DNA of 64,000 bases from the NCBI RefSeq assembly GCF_015751905.1, contig NZ_JADOUF010000001.1, forward strand, positions 1,674,001-1,738,000. The letters are read 5' to 3'. The notes beneath the pieces are model-generated. The model was given only the letters and a program-made list of their open reading frames with translations. It ran no database searches and had not been told where the DNA came from. A program made the position numbers and the translations under genes. The stretch is from Longispora fulva. GTDB taxonomy: Bacteria; Actinomycetota; Actinomycetes; Mycobacteriales; Micromonosporaceae. Below are positions 34,785-42,576 of the stretch, one piece after another (within the stretch, counting starts at the first letter, position 1; each line of letters begins with the position of its first letter).

Positions 34785-36093
34785 GGGCCACTCCGCCGTA
34801 GCTCCGCATCCTCGGGTGCGCCTTCGGGGGCATGCCGGGCAGGCACATGCTCAACAGCTCGGGGATCAGGACCCGGACCACCTTCCACGGGGTGCCGTCC
34901 AGCTCGGGCGGCGTGATATCCAGGTACGTCGCCCACTCGCTCACCCCCGCGACCATGGCGATCAGGTCGTCGAGCGGGTTGTCCAGCCCCGGGATCTCCG
35001 ACAGCTTCACCGACCCGGCGAACCGCTCGGCCACGATCCGCCGCTTCAGCGCCGCGTCGGTCGGGGTGGCGTAGTAGAGCACGTTGGTGTCGAGGTCCAG
35101 GTACGGCGACGTGTTGGCCGACGCGTGCACCTTCACCGGGTCGAACACGGCGCTGTACATGCTCAGGCCGAGGATGGCGGCGGACTCCATCGTGCCGCGG
35201 ATCATCGCGTACCGGGGGTCGCCGTCGCCCTGCACCCCGAACGTGAGCAGCGGCAACGTGTCGGAGCGGCGGTCCATGTACACGCCGATCGTGGGCAGCG
35301 GCAGCTCGGGCCGGGTCAGGTAGATCGGCCGCACCTCGTAGTCGGAGGTGGGGCCCAGCTTGAGTTTGCCGAGGAGGCGGTGGGTGGCGTCGTCGTCGAC
35401 CACGACGGCCGGCGCGGGGGTCGGCGTGTACCAGTTGAGGATGAACGCGTCGATCTGCACGGCCTCGATCAGGGCGTTGCGCAGCGCGTTCTCCAGGCTG
35501 ACGTGCGCCGCCGTCCCGGTGGAGAACGAGGGCGTGAACAGCAGGTCACCGGCTGGGGACGACGTGAAGCCGAGGAAGAACAGCTGCGCCGGCACCCACA
35601 CGTCCTCGCCCGGTCGGGTCAGCGACGGGCACTTCACCCAGGCGATCAGGTCGTCCTCGGTGGGCGGCCGGTCGGTGTAGCGGTGCAGTTTCGAAGCGAG
35701 CACCGCCTGCTGGGAAGCGTCGAGGATGCCGAGGTACTCCAGAGGCATCGTCGGCCCCTCGGTCGCCATCTCCTTGTAGGACGCGTAACGGAAGTCGAAC
35801 ATCGTGATGGCCGCCATCGCCGCGTACCGTTCGACGCTCTCGCCCATCAGCTTGACCAGGGCCTCCTCGTTGTACAGGCCGTAGCCACTGAGGTGGTACT
35901 GCACCTCCATCAGCGGGTCGTCCATGATCAACCGGTGGTACTGCGGCATCGTCGCCGTCATCGCCCGCATCTGTGGCTCGCCCGGCACGTCGGCCACCGA
36001 CACCAGGAACCCGGGCATGATGCCGCCCTGGTTGCCGCCGAGGTGCGCGTACCGCCGCAGGACGTTGGTCATCGACGGGTAGTGGGTGATCAC
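34759..36093 (-). CDS. sagD: YcaO cyclodehydratase (SagD-like)
   Basis: ATP-dependent cyclodehydratase of 444 residues that converts Cys/Ser/Thr of the precursor to azolines. The YcaO fold is seen in MEVQYHLSGYGLYNEEAL, LMGESVERYAA (E-rich ATP/Mg site), FSTGTAAHVSLENALRNALIEAVQIDAF and VPAQLFFLGF. The protein ends in PHPLP, the PxPxP C-terminus that organises the YcaO active site. GTG 36093 overlaps the SagC-like stop by GTGA. Separate SagC and SagD proteins, rather than a fusion, match the streptolysin S layout. Confidence 0.93.
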   Translation of the reverse strand: MITHYPSMTNVLRRYAHLGGNQGGIMPGFLVSVADVPGEPQMRAMTATMPQYHRLIMDDPLMEVQYHLSGYGLYNEEALVKLMGESVERYAAMAAITMFDFRYASYKEMATEGPTMPLEYLGILDASQQAVLASKLHRYTDRPPTEDDLIAWVKCPSLTRPGEDVWVPAQLFFLGFTSSPAGDLLFTPSFSTGTAAHVSLENALRNALIEAVQIDAFILNWYTPTPAPAVVVDDDATHRLLGKLKLGPTSDYEVRPIYLTRPELPLPTIGVYMDRRSDTLPLLTFGVQGDGDPRYAMIRGTMESAAILGLSMYSAVFDPVKVHASANTSPYLDLDTNVLYYATPTDAALKRRIVAERFAGSVKLSEIPGLDNPLDDLIAMVAGVSEWATYLDITPPELDGTPWKVVRVLIPELLSMCLPGMPPKAHPRMRSYGGVAHDHPHPLP

Positions 36094-37154
36094 CGCAGCA
36101 CCCCCGAGATGATCCGGTCCACGGCCGACCGGCTGCTGAAGTTGATCTCCCGCACCCGTTGCCGGGCGACCCGGCCGCACGCCGGACAACTCGGCATCCG
36201 CAGCAGGTCCTGGGCCTGGATCTCCATCGTCGGCAGGTGGATGCTCAGCACCCGCCCGGACAGCCGCGAGGATCCGACGCTGGCGTGCAGGTACCCCTCG
36301 GTCACGGCCAGCACGGTCAACGTCGCCATCATCGGCGCGTCCGTGTCGCCCGGCTCCGGCCGGCCGATCGGCCCGCGCGCGAAGTCGTGGTAGCTGACGT
36401 GGTCCTCCAGCCGGGCGAGGGCCCGCTGCTCGAAACACTCGAAGCATCCGGTGTACGGCGACCGCAGCCCCACCACCGACAGGAACGGCCCGTCGATGAA
36501 GGCGCTGATCCACGCGGTGTCGGTGCCCTCGAGCACCCGGTTGAGGTTGCGCAGCTGGGGCAGGGAGGGCCGCTGGAAGCAGGTCACCACGGTGCGGCCG
36601 GTGAGCGCGGGCCGGAGTCGTTCGATGGCGGCCTCCGTGCCGTACCCGTCGATCCTGGTCGTCAGGTCGCCGGACGCCAGCTCCTCCAGCACGGCCGGAT
36701 CCAGGGAGGTGAACCGCGCCCGCATCCCGGCGGCCAGGTTCCGGGCCTGCTCCAGCGAGGCCGCGCAGTCGGTGGCGAACAGCAGCTCCTGCGTCGGAGG
36801 CTCCGGGGACCCGGGATAAGGGGAGCGCAGCCGCCCCAGCAACGCGGCCGTGATGGCCTCCTGGCTGGTGTGCGCCACGGCGGTGACCAGCATGCCGGCC
36901 TGTTCGAGATCCACGAACAGCTTCTCGACGTTGGCCCGCTCGATCGGCAGCAGCCCGGGGTCCAGGTGCGCGCCGACCTCGGTCCGGCCGAGCGCGAGGG
37001 CCCGCAGCGCCGAGCGCACCGAGCCGGCCACGGCGGGGGACTCGCGGCTGACGTCGATGACGGCCTCCTCGTAGTTCCACACCCCGGTGCGCAGCCGGAT
37101 CCGGCCCTGGCCGTCCTCGATGATGCGGACCGTCCCACCCAGTCGGTACTCCAC
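36090..37154 (-). CDS. sagC: SagC-like precursor-binding cyclodehydratase partner
   Basis: Protein of 354 residues that would bind the precursor leader and present it to the YcaO enzyme. The N-terminal 90 residues (YRLGGTVRIIEDGQGRIRLR, then LFVDLEQAGMLV) look like the winged-helix leader-recognition element of the E1-like/ocin-ThiF family. The rest has the degenerate ThiF fold with two zinc knuckles, C237xxC240 (GCFECFEQR) and C323xxC326 (PSCPACGRV). It starts 4 bases after the SagB stop. Confidence 0.88.
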   Translation of the reverse strand: MEYRLGGTVRIIEDGQGRIRLRTGVWNYEEAVIDVSRESPAVAGSVRSALRALALGRTEVGAHLDPGLLPIERANVEKLFVDLEQAGMLVTAVAHTSQEAITAALLGRLRSPYPGSPEPPTQELLFATDCAASLEQARNLAAGMRARFTSLDPAVLEELASGDLTTRIDGYGTEAAIERLRPALTGRTVVTCFQRPSLPQLRNLNRVLEGTDTAWISAFIDGPFLSVVGLRSPYTGCFECFEQRALARLEDHVSYHDFARGPIGRPEPGDTDAPMMATLTVLAVTEGYLHASVGSSRLSGRVLSIHLPTMEIQAQDLLRMPSCPACGRVARQRVREINFSSRSAVDRIISGVLR

Positions 37155-37157
37155 GCC

Positions 37158-38096
37158 TCAGCCTTCCTGTCCGATGACGGTCATGTGCACCACGTGCCGG
37201 GACAGCCCGTCGAGGCCGAGGGCCCGTTCGATGCCCTGCTTGTCGTAGCCGCCCTGGTCGACGCCGGCGAGCGCGAGGGCCGTGCGGGTCAGGTGCACGG
37301 TCTGGCTGATCCCGCCGACCTCGATCAGCCCGAACACCACGCCCGCGTCGCCGTACTTGCGCGAGTTGTGCAGCAGGTTGTACACGTACGTCAGCACGAA
37401 GCCGGAGCCGGCGACGTCGAAGTCCACGGACCGCAGCACGCTCGCCGGGTCGCCGTCGAACTCGACGACGCCGAGGGCGTGCGCGTGCGGCAGGTACTCG
37501 TACGCCCCGTCGGCCAGCCCGTCCACGTGGAATGCCTGCACGAACAGGGTGACCGGGTACAGCCCGCCGCCCGACGGCACGGTGCGCAGCCGTATCACGC
37601 CGTGCGGGTCGTTCGGGTTGCCGTAGGGCAGCTCCCCGGTCATCCCCTGCGCGTGGTGCAGCACCGTGGCCAGGTCGGCCAGGCTCACCGGATCCTTGCC
37701 GAAGTCGCGGGTGCTGCGCCGGTTGTCGACCACCGCCGACAGCCCGGTCCTGATCCGCTTCGGCTTCGGTAGGGTCGCCACCGCGCGCAGGTCCTCCTCG
37801 AGCTCCGCGTGGCAGGCGGTGAGCACCGCGTCGGGTTCGAAGAACCGGCCGATGCCGAGCTGGAAGCTGATCCTGGCGTTGTCGGGGCGGTAGTTGAGCA
37901 GTAGCTGCTCCCCGCTGAAGTCCTCGCCCGGCGTGGCCCACCGGCCCCGGATCGTCGTCTCGGGGGTCTTCACCACGGTGGACGGGGAGTAGATCGACAC
38001 GATCGTGTGCTGCATCGCGAAGCTGCCGACGGTGCGCAGGTAGTCGACCTCTCCCGCGGCGGCCTCGACCTCTTCCTTACTTCTCCGGTAGGGCAC
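37158..38096 (-). CDS. sagB: SagB-like FMN dehydrogenase
   Basis: Nitroreductase-fold dehydrogenase of 312 residues that oxidises thiazolines/oxazolines to thiazoles/oxazoles using FMN. RRSTRDF (126-132) and PSGGGLYPV (174-182) are the family's flavin-contact motifs, and GVVFGLIEVGGISQTVHLTR follows. An N-terminal extension of about 110 residues is normal for McbC/SagB. GTG 38096 has GGAGG 6 bases upstream. It is separated from the precursor genes by an attenuator-like hairpin. Confidence 0.92.
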   Translation of the reverse strand: MPYRRSKEEVEAAAGEVDYLRTVGSFAMQHTIVSIYSPSTVVKTPETTIRGRWATPGEDFSGEQLLLNYRPDNARISFQLGIGRFFEPDAVLTACHAELEEDLRAVATLPKPKRIRTGLSAVVDNRRSTRDFGKDPVSLADLATVLHHAQGMTGELPYGNPNDPHGVIRLRTVPSGGGLYPVTLFVQAFHVDGLADGAYEYLPHAHALGVVEFDGDPASVLRSVDFDVAGSGFVLTYVYNLLHNSRKYGDAGVVFGLIEVGGISQTVHLTRTALALAGVDQGGYDKQGIERALGLDGLSRHVVHMTVIGQEG

Positions 38097-38120
38097 TGCG
38101 GGCCTCCTCGCCGATGGGGA

Positions 38121-38147
38121 GAGGGGCCCTGCGTTCCAAGGCCCCTC
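38121..38147 (-). terminator. Attenuator hairpin between precursor genes and sagB
   Basis: GAGGGGCC and GGCCCCTC form a perfect 8-bp stem around an 11-base loop, between the second precursor stop and the sagB start. Streptolysin S operons have a leaky terminator at the same place, which makes precursor mRNA more abundant than enzyme mRNA. Confidence 0.65.
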
Positions 38148-38153
38148 GGGGTG

Positions 38154-38279
38154 CTACCAGGAGCAGCAGCTCGAACAGCAGCAGTTGCCGCCGCCGCACG
38201 TGGTGGACGCTCCCGGGGCGACAGTGACGGTGAGGCCGCCGGTGGCGGTGCTCCCGACGTGGCCGGAGAAGCTCAACAT
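38154..38279 (-). CDS. sagA: SagA-like precursor peptide, copy 2
   Basis: Precursor of 41 residues. Leader: MLSFSGHVGS at the start, containing FSGHV (the F-x-x-x-V recognition pattern of SagA leaders), and TVTVAPGAS just before the core. Core: TTCGGGNCCCSSCCSW, with six cysteines plus Ser/Thr available for cyclisation. It differs from copy 1 only at residue 36 (Ser for Thr). AGGAGG lies 8-9 bases before ATG 38279. An in-frame ATG two codons upstream (giving MRMLSF) is also possible but lies too close to that site. Confidence 0.88.
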   Translation of the reverse strand: MLSFSGHVGSTATGGLTVTVAPGASTTCGGGNCCCSSCCSW

Positions 38280-38309
38280 TCGCATTCACCTCCTCGAAGG
38301 AACGGGTGG

Positions 38310-38435
38310 TTACCAGGAGCAGCAGCTCGTGCAGCAGCAGTTGCCGCCGCCGCACGTGGTGGAGGCTCCGGGGGCGACGGTCACGGTGAGGCCGCCGGTG
38401 GCGGTGCTCCCGACGTGGCCGGAGAAGCTCAGCAT
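38310..38435 (-). CDS. sagA: SagA-like precursor peptide, copy 1
   Basis: First gene of the operon, 41 residues. It has the same leader as copy 2 (ML-F start, FSGHV, VAPG) and core TTCGGGNCCCTSCCSW. Streptolysin S precursor likewise starts ML-F, has VAPG before the core and a CC-TT-CC core, but carries a C-terminal tail absent here: these peptides end at the core Trp. AGGAGG is 9 bases before ATG 38435. An in-frame ATG two codons earlier (MHMLSF) is the alternative start. The two genes are 30 bases apart and clearly duplicated. Confidence 0.9.
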   Translation of the reverse strand: MLSFSGHVGSTATGGLTVTVAPGASTTCGGGNCCCTSCCSW

Positions 38436-38496
38436 GTGCATTCACCTCCTCCCCGCAACAGGGGTGTCACGGTGTGTCAGAACCGCGGGTCCCATC

Positions 38497-38526
38497 AATG
38501 TAGGTGAATGAACTTCACAAGAGCAA
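38497..38526 (-). promoter_or_regulatory. Promoter and possible operator of the sag-like operon
   Basis: On the minus strand TTGCTC (38526-38521), an 18-base spacer and TACATT (38502-38497) form a sigma-A-like promoter, giving a leader of about 55 bases. The spacer holds GTGAA-N5-TTCAC (38504-38518), an imperfect dyad suitable for a repressor. No regulator gene lies in the operon. Confidence 0.45.
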
Positions 38527-38738
38527 GGGTCGGACGGGGGTGATCCGGCACCGGGTCGCAAAGATGAGGGATCCACAGTAGAACTTCGCGTTTCCGCAGG
38601 CCGGAGCGTCGCGAGAGCGGCCGTCGGCCGAATGGGCGCCGGCGGCCCCCGGCCCGGTTCCGGTGCGCGGACCCCCGTGGTGGCGGGTTTCTCCGGCCGT
38701 TCGGCGGGCCGCCGGGTCCCGGGCCGAGGGCCCCGCCG
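38527..38738. other. Remainder of the 315-base gap between sag-like operon and enoyl-CoA hydratase
   Basis: I see no gene, RNA or clear hairpin here; the two flanking genes are divergent and each has its own promoter at the edges. Confidence 0.4.
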
Positions 38739-38744
38739 TAGGCT
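38739..38744 (+). promoter_or_regulatory. -10 box TAGGCT, leaderless-type start
   Basis: TAGGCT lies exactly 6 bases before GTG 38751; no Shine-Dalgarno sequence is present. Confidence 0.55.
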
Positions 38745-38750
38745 GGCCCG

Positions 38751-39527
38751 GTGACCGAAACTGCTGGCCTGCGGGCCGAGGTGGCCGACGACGGGGTGGC
38801 CACCCTGACCATCGCGCGCCCGGAGAAGCGCAACGCGTTCACCGCCGCCATGTGGTCGGCGTTCCCCGGGGTGCTCGCCCCGCTCGCCGCCGACCCCAGG
38901 GTCCGGGTCCTGCTGGTCACCGGCGAGGGCGGCACCTTCTCCGCCGGCGCGGACATCGCCGAGCTCAGCGAGACCTACTCCGACCCGGCGCGCGCGGACG
39001 CGTTCCACGGGACCGTCGTCGCGGCGGAGGAGGCGCTCGCCGCCTTCCCGAGGCCGACGCTGGCCGTCGTGCGCGGGTCCTGCGTCGGCGGCGGCTGCCA
39101 GCTGGCCGTGGCCTGTGACCTGCGGTTCGCCGAGCCCGGGGCCCGGTTCGGGATCACCCCGGCGAAGCTCGGCGTCGTGTACTCCTCGGTGCCGACGGCC
39201 CGGCTGACCCGGCTGGTCGGCCCGGCCCGGGCGAAGTACCTGCTCTACTCCGCCGAGTTGGTGTCGGCCGCCCGCGCCGAGGCCTGGGGCCTGGTGGACG
39301 AGGTGGCCGACGACGTCGACGCCCGGGCCCGGGAGTTCGCCCGGATCCTGGCGTCGCGGTCCCCGCAGACCCTCGGCGCGGCGAAGGCCGTGGTCGACGC
39401 GGCGGCGACCGGCGGGGACGCCCAGGCGGCCGTGGAGCCGTGGGAGAGGCGGTCGCGGGTCGGCCCGGACGTGCGGGAGGGGCTGGCGGCCTTCCTCGAG
39501 GGCCGCCAGCCCCACTTCACCCCTTGA
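38751..39527 (+). CDS. Enoyl-CoA hydratase/isomerase family protein
   Basis: Crotonase-fold enzyme of 258 residues. Oxyanion-hole segments are GTFSAGADIAEL and VRGSCVGGGCQLAVACDLRFA, and FGITPAKLGVVYS and AEAWGLVDEV are conserved. In canonical hydratases two Glu residues act as catalytic acid/base; here the second position region reads AKLGVVYSS, so hydratase versus isomerase or hydrolase activity is uncertain. Its end overlaps the converging permease gene by 11 bases. Confidence 0.85.
   Translation: MTETAGLRAEVADDGVATLTIARPEKRNAFTAAMWSAFPGVLAPLAADPRVRVLLVTGEGGTFSAGADIAELSETYSDPARADAFHGTVVAAEEALAAFPRPTLAVVRGSCVGGGCQLAVACDLRFAEPGARFGITPAKLGVVYSSVPTARLTRLVGPARAKYLLYSAELVSAARAEAWGLVDEVADDVDARAREFARILASRSPQTLGAAKAVVDAAATGGDAQAAVEPWERRSRVGPDVREGLAAFLEGRQPHFTP
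39479..39513. terminator. Terminator hairpin within overlapping gene ends
   Basis: A perfect 13-bp stem GGGGCTGGCGGCC / GGCCGCCAGCCCC with a 9-base loop is embedded in the last codons of the enoyl-CoA hydratase gene. It can terminate transcription from both directions at this tail-to-tail overlap. Confidence 0.7.
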
Positions 39528-40338
39528 CCCCGGTCAGCGTGACGCCCTCCACGAACGCCTTCTGCGCGAGGAAGAACACGAGGATCACCGGTGCCATCAC
39601 GAGCACCGTCGCGGCCATCACCAGGTTCCACTCCACGTGGTGCAGGCTGCGGAAGGACGCCAACCCCAGCGACAGCGTCCAGTTCGACTCGTTCTCGCTG
39701 GTGTAGAGCAGAGGCCCGTAGTAGTCGTTCCAGGCGTAGAAGAACTGGAACATGGCCGTCGCCGCGATGCCCGGCTTGGCCATCGGCAGCACCACCCGCA
39801 GCAGGGTCTTCCACTCGCCGCACCCGTCGACCCGCGCCGCGTCGAGGTACTCGTCGGGGATGGTCAGCAGGAACTGCCGCAGCAGGAAGATCGAGAACGC
39901 GTCGCCGAGCAGCATCGGGATGATCAGCGGCCACAGGGTGCCGGTGAGCCCGACCTTCGCCCACATCAGGTACAGCGGCACGGTCACCACCTGGGGCGGG
40001 AGCATCATCATGCAGATGACCGCGAGGAACATCGTGGTCCGGCCCTTGAACTTGATCTTCGCCAGCGCGTACGCCGTCGGCACGCTGGCCAGCAGCATCG
40101 CGCCCGTCGCGCCGCCCGCGTACAGGATCGTGTTGAGCAGGTAGCGGGGCATGGGGGTGCGTTGGAACACCTCGACGTAGTTCTCCGGGTGCCAGCTCGT
40201 CGGCCAGAAGTTGGCGGTGAGGGCCTGTTCCCCGCTCATCAGGGAGGTGAGGACGATGAACACGACGGGGCCCATGAACATGATGGTCAGGGCGATGCCG
40301 ATGCTGTGCTGGGCGATCCAGACCAGTCGGGACTTCAC
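39517..40338 (-). CDS. Carbohydrate ABC transporter permease (MalG type)
   Basis: Membrane subunit of 273 residues with six helices and the EAA loop YLDAARVDGCGEWKTLLRVVLPMAKPG, which contacts the shared ATPase. It pairs with the permease encoded immediately upstream (GTGA overlap). No ATPase gene is in the operon, as is usual for actinobacterial sugar importers that share an MsiK-like ATPase encoded elsewhere. Confidence 0.9.
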   Translation of the reverse strand: MKSRLVWIAQHSIGIALTIMFMGPVVFIVLTSLMSGEQALTANFWPTSWHPENYVEVFQRTPMPRYLLNTILYAGGATGAMLLASVPTAYALAKIKFKGRTTMFLAVICMMMLPPQVVTVPLYLMWAKVGLTGTLWPLIIPMLLGDAFSIFLLRQFLLTIPDEYLDAARVDGCGEWKTLLRVVLPMAKPGIAATAMFQFFYAWNDYYGPLLYTSENESNWTLSLGLASFRSLHHVEWNLVMAATVLVMAPVILVFFLAQKAFVEGVTLTGVKG

Positions 40339-41258
40339 GAGGCACCTCCCAGGAACGCCTTGTTGCGGCGGAGCAGGATGACGGTCACGGAGAACGCGAC
40401 GAGGAACAGCACCACGGCCAGGGCGTTGGCGTAGCCCATCGCGCCGTAGCGGAACCCGACGACGTACAGCCACAGCGGGTAGGTGAACGTCGACTCCTGC
40501 GGATAGCCGAAGGTCGAGCTGATCCCGCCGCCCGTGGTGGCCTGGTCGGAGGCGACACTGGCCGCGACCGCCGCCTGGGTGAAGTACTGCAACGTCGCGA
40601 TCGTCGTGGTGATCACGGCGAACAGGATCACCGGCGAGATCGTCGGCAGCGTGATGTGCCGCATCTTGTGCCAGGCGTTGGCCCCGTCGAGCTCGGCGGC
40701 CTCGTACAGGGCCGTCGGCACGTCGAGCATCGCGGCCAGGAAGATCACCACCAGGTCGCCCATGCCCCACAGCAGCAGCAGGGTCAGCGACGGCTTGGAC
40801 AGGTCCGGGTCGTTGAACCACAGCGGCCCGTCGATGCCGACCGACTCCAGGATCGCGTTGACCGGCCCGGTGCCCGGCTTGAACAGCGCGACGAACGCGA
40901 TGGTCGCCGCGACCGGCGGCGCGAGGTAGGGCAGGTAGAAGATGGTGCGGTAGAAACCCGAGGCTTTCCGGTACTTCGTCAGCAGGAACCCGGTCAGCAA
41001 CGACCCCAGCACCTTGGCCGGCACCATCACGGCCACCAGCCACGCCGTGTTGTACACCGCCTTCCGCAGACTCGCGTCCTCGAACATGAACGCGTAGTTG
41101 TCGAACCCGACCCACCTCGGCGTACTGAGCAGGTCGAACTTCGTGAACGACAGGAACACGCTGGCGACCAGCGGGTACACGAAGAAGATCGTGATCCCCA
41201 GGAGCGCCGGGGCGGTGAACGAGATGACGGCGAGTCTGCGGCGGGCGGCGTACCTCAC
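40335..41258 (-). CDS. Carbohydrate ABC transporter permease (MalF type)
   Basis: Membrane subunit of 307 residues with six helices and EAA loop LYEAAELDGANAWHKMRHITLPTISPVI. The N-terminal helix and FVYPLVASVFLSFTKFDLL are typical of MalF/UgpA proteins without the large periplasmic loop. GTG 41258 follows the binding-protein stop by one base. Confidence 0.9.
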   Translation of the reverse strand: MRYAARRRLAVISFTAPALLGITIFFVYPLVASVFLSFTKFDLLSTPRWVGFDNYAFMFEDASLRKAVYNTAWLVAVMVPAKVLGSLLTGFLLTKYRKASGFYRTIFYLPYLAPPVAATIAFVALFKPGTGPVNAILESVGIDGPLWFNDPDLSKPSLTLLLLWGMGDLVVIFLAAMLDVPTALYEAAELDGANAWHKMRHITLPTISPVILFAVITTTIATLQYFTQAAVAASVASDQATTGGGISSTFGYPQESTFTYPLWLYVVGFRYGAMGYANALAVVLFLVAFSVTVILLRRNKAFLGGAS

Positions 41259-41259
41259 G

Positions 41260-42552
41260 TCAGCCGCCCAGCTTCAGCACGGCGTTGACCTGCTTGTCGA
41301 CCTCGGCCAGCCCGGACTCGGTGGCCTTGCCGGCCTGCCACTCCTCGAGCCACTTGGCGAACGTCTCCTGGTAGGCGGGCCCGGAGGAGGTCGGCGGGGT
41401 GGTGGAGGAGTTCTTGTTGTTGAACATGTCCACGAACACCTTGAAGTCGGCGTCGAGCTGCAGGTCGGGGGCCGCCAGCGCGGCCTTGGTGCTCGGGATG
41501 TTCTTCAACGTGTTGGACAGCCCGACGATCGCCTTGGTGTCGTTGGTCAGGTAGCGGATCAGCTCCCAGGCGGCCTCGGGGTTCTTCGCCGTCTTGGACA
41601 CGCCGATCACGTTCCCGGTGACGTAGCCGCCGCCGTGCCGGTCGGCGGTCAGGGTCGGCAGCGGGGCGACCCCGAACTTCACGTCCGGCGCCTGGTCCTT
41701 GAGGAACGCCGCCCGGAACTCGCCGTCCACGTTCATCGACACCTGGCCCTTGTGGAAGGCGTTGTCGGCGGAGAACTCGTCGCCCAGGCTGGCCTTGAAC
41801 TTCTCCAGGTTCGCGTACCCGTACCAGTCCACGAGGTCCTTCTGCCACTTCAGCAGGTCCTTCCACGCCGGGTCCGTACCGATCGCCGAGGTCTCGTCGC
41901 CCTTGAGCCACGTGCCGCCGACCATCGGGCCCCAGTGCGAGGCGGAGTTCTCGTAGAAGCCGAACAGCGGCAGAAAACCGGCCCGCTCGATCGTGCCGTC
42001 CGCCGAGCGCTTGGTCAGCTTCTTCGCGGCGTCGGCCAGCTCCGCGAGGGTCCTCGGCACCGCCGTGATCCCCGCCTCGGCGAGCTGGTCCTTGTTGACG
42101 TAGAGCCCGTAGGAGTCGGCGAGGAACGGCATCGCGCACCGCTTCCCCTTGTACTCGGTGTACTGCTTGACCAGGTCCGGGTACCCGCCCATGTCGACCT
42201 TGTCCCGCCCGATGTAGGGCGACAGGTCCCGCCACGCGCCCGACGCGCACAGCTTGCCGACCATGTCGGTGGAGTAGGACAGCCCGACGTCGGGCCCCTT
42301 GCCGCCGGCGATGGCCTGGACCATCTTGCTGTCGTCCTGACTGTCCTTGACCACCACCTTGATCTTCGGGTGCGCGGTCTCGAAGTCCTTGACGGCACCG
42401 GCGACGGCGTCCGCCTCGCGTCCGGTGAAGAAGTGCCAGAACTCGACGGTGCCGGTCGCCTCGGTGCCGGCGGCGGCGATCGTCTCGGTGCCGGCGGACG
42501 TGCAGCCGGCCAGAGCCAGGGCCACGGCGAGGACCAGTGCGGTGCGTTTCAT
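41260..42552 (-). CDS. Sugar-binding lipoprotein of the ABC importer
   Basis: Family 1 extracellular binding protein of 430 residues. The signal ends in the lipobox LALAGC, so Cys16 is lipid-anchored. TVEFWHFFTGREADAVAG and PDVGLSYSTDMVGKL are characteristic, and MNVDGEFRAAFL forms part of the second lobe. The neighbouring GH8 enzyme suggests an oligosaccharide ligand from beta-1,4-glucan, xylan or chitosan (inference). Confidence 0.92.
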   Translation of the reverse strand: MKRTALVLAVALALAGCTSAGTETIAAAGTEATGTVEFWHFFTGREADAVAGAVKDFETAHPKIKVVVKDSQDDSKMVQAIAGGKGPDVGLSYSTDMVGKLCASGAWRDLSPYIGRDKVDMGGYPDLVKQYTEYKGKRCAMPFLADSYGLYVNKDQLAEAGITAVPRTLAELADAAKKLTKRSADGTIERAGFLPLFGFYENSASHWGPMVGGTWLKGDETSAIGTDPAWKDLLKWQKDLVDWYGYANLEKFKASLGDEFSADNAFHKGQVSMNVDGEFRAAFLKDQAPDVKFGVAPLPTLTADRHGGGYVTGNVIGVSKTAKNPEAAWELIRYLTNDTKAIVGLSNTLKNIPSTKAALAAPDLQLDADFKVFVDMFNNKNSSTTPPTSSGPAYQETFAKWLEEWQAGKATESGLAEVDKQVNAVLKLGG

Positions 42553-42576
42553 GGGGGTGCTCTCCTGACGGGGGGA

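Noticed and set aside
38077-38445. 122-codon leftward frame over the precursor genes
   Set aside because: It is Arg/His/Leu-rich, reads through both precursors in another frame and has no start context. The repeated ribosome-binding sites and conserved Cys-rich cores favour the two 41-codon genes.
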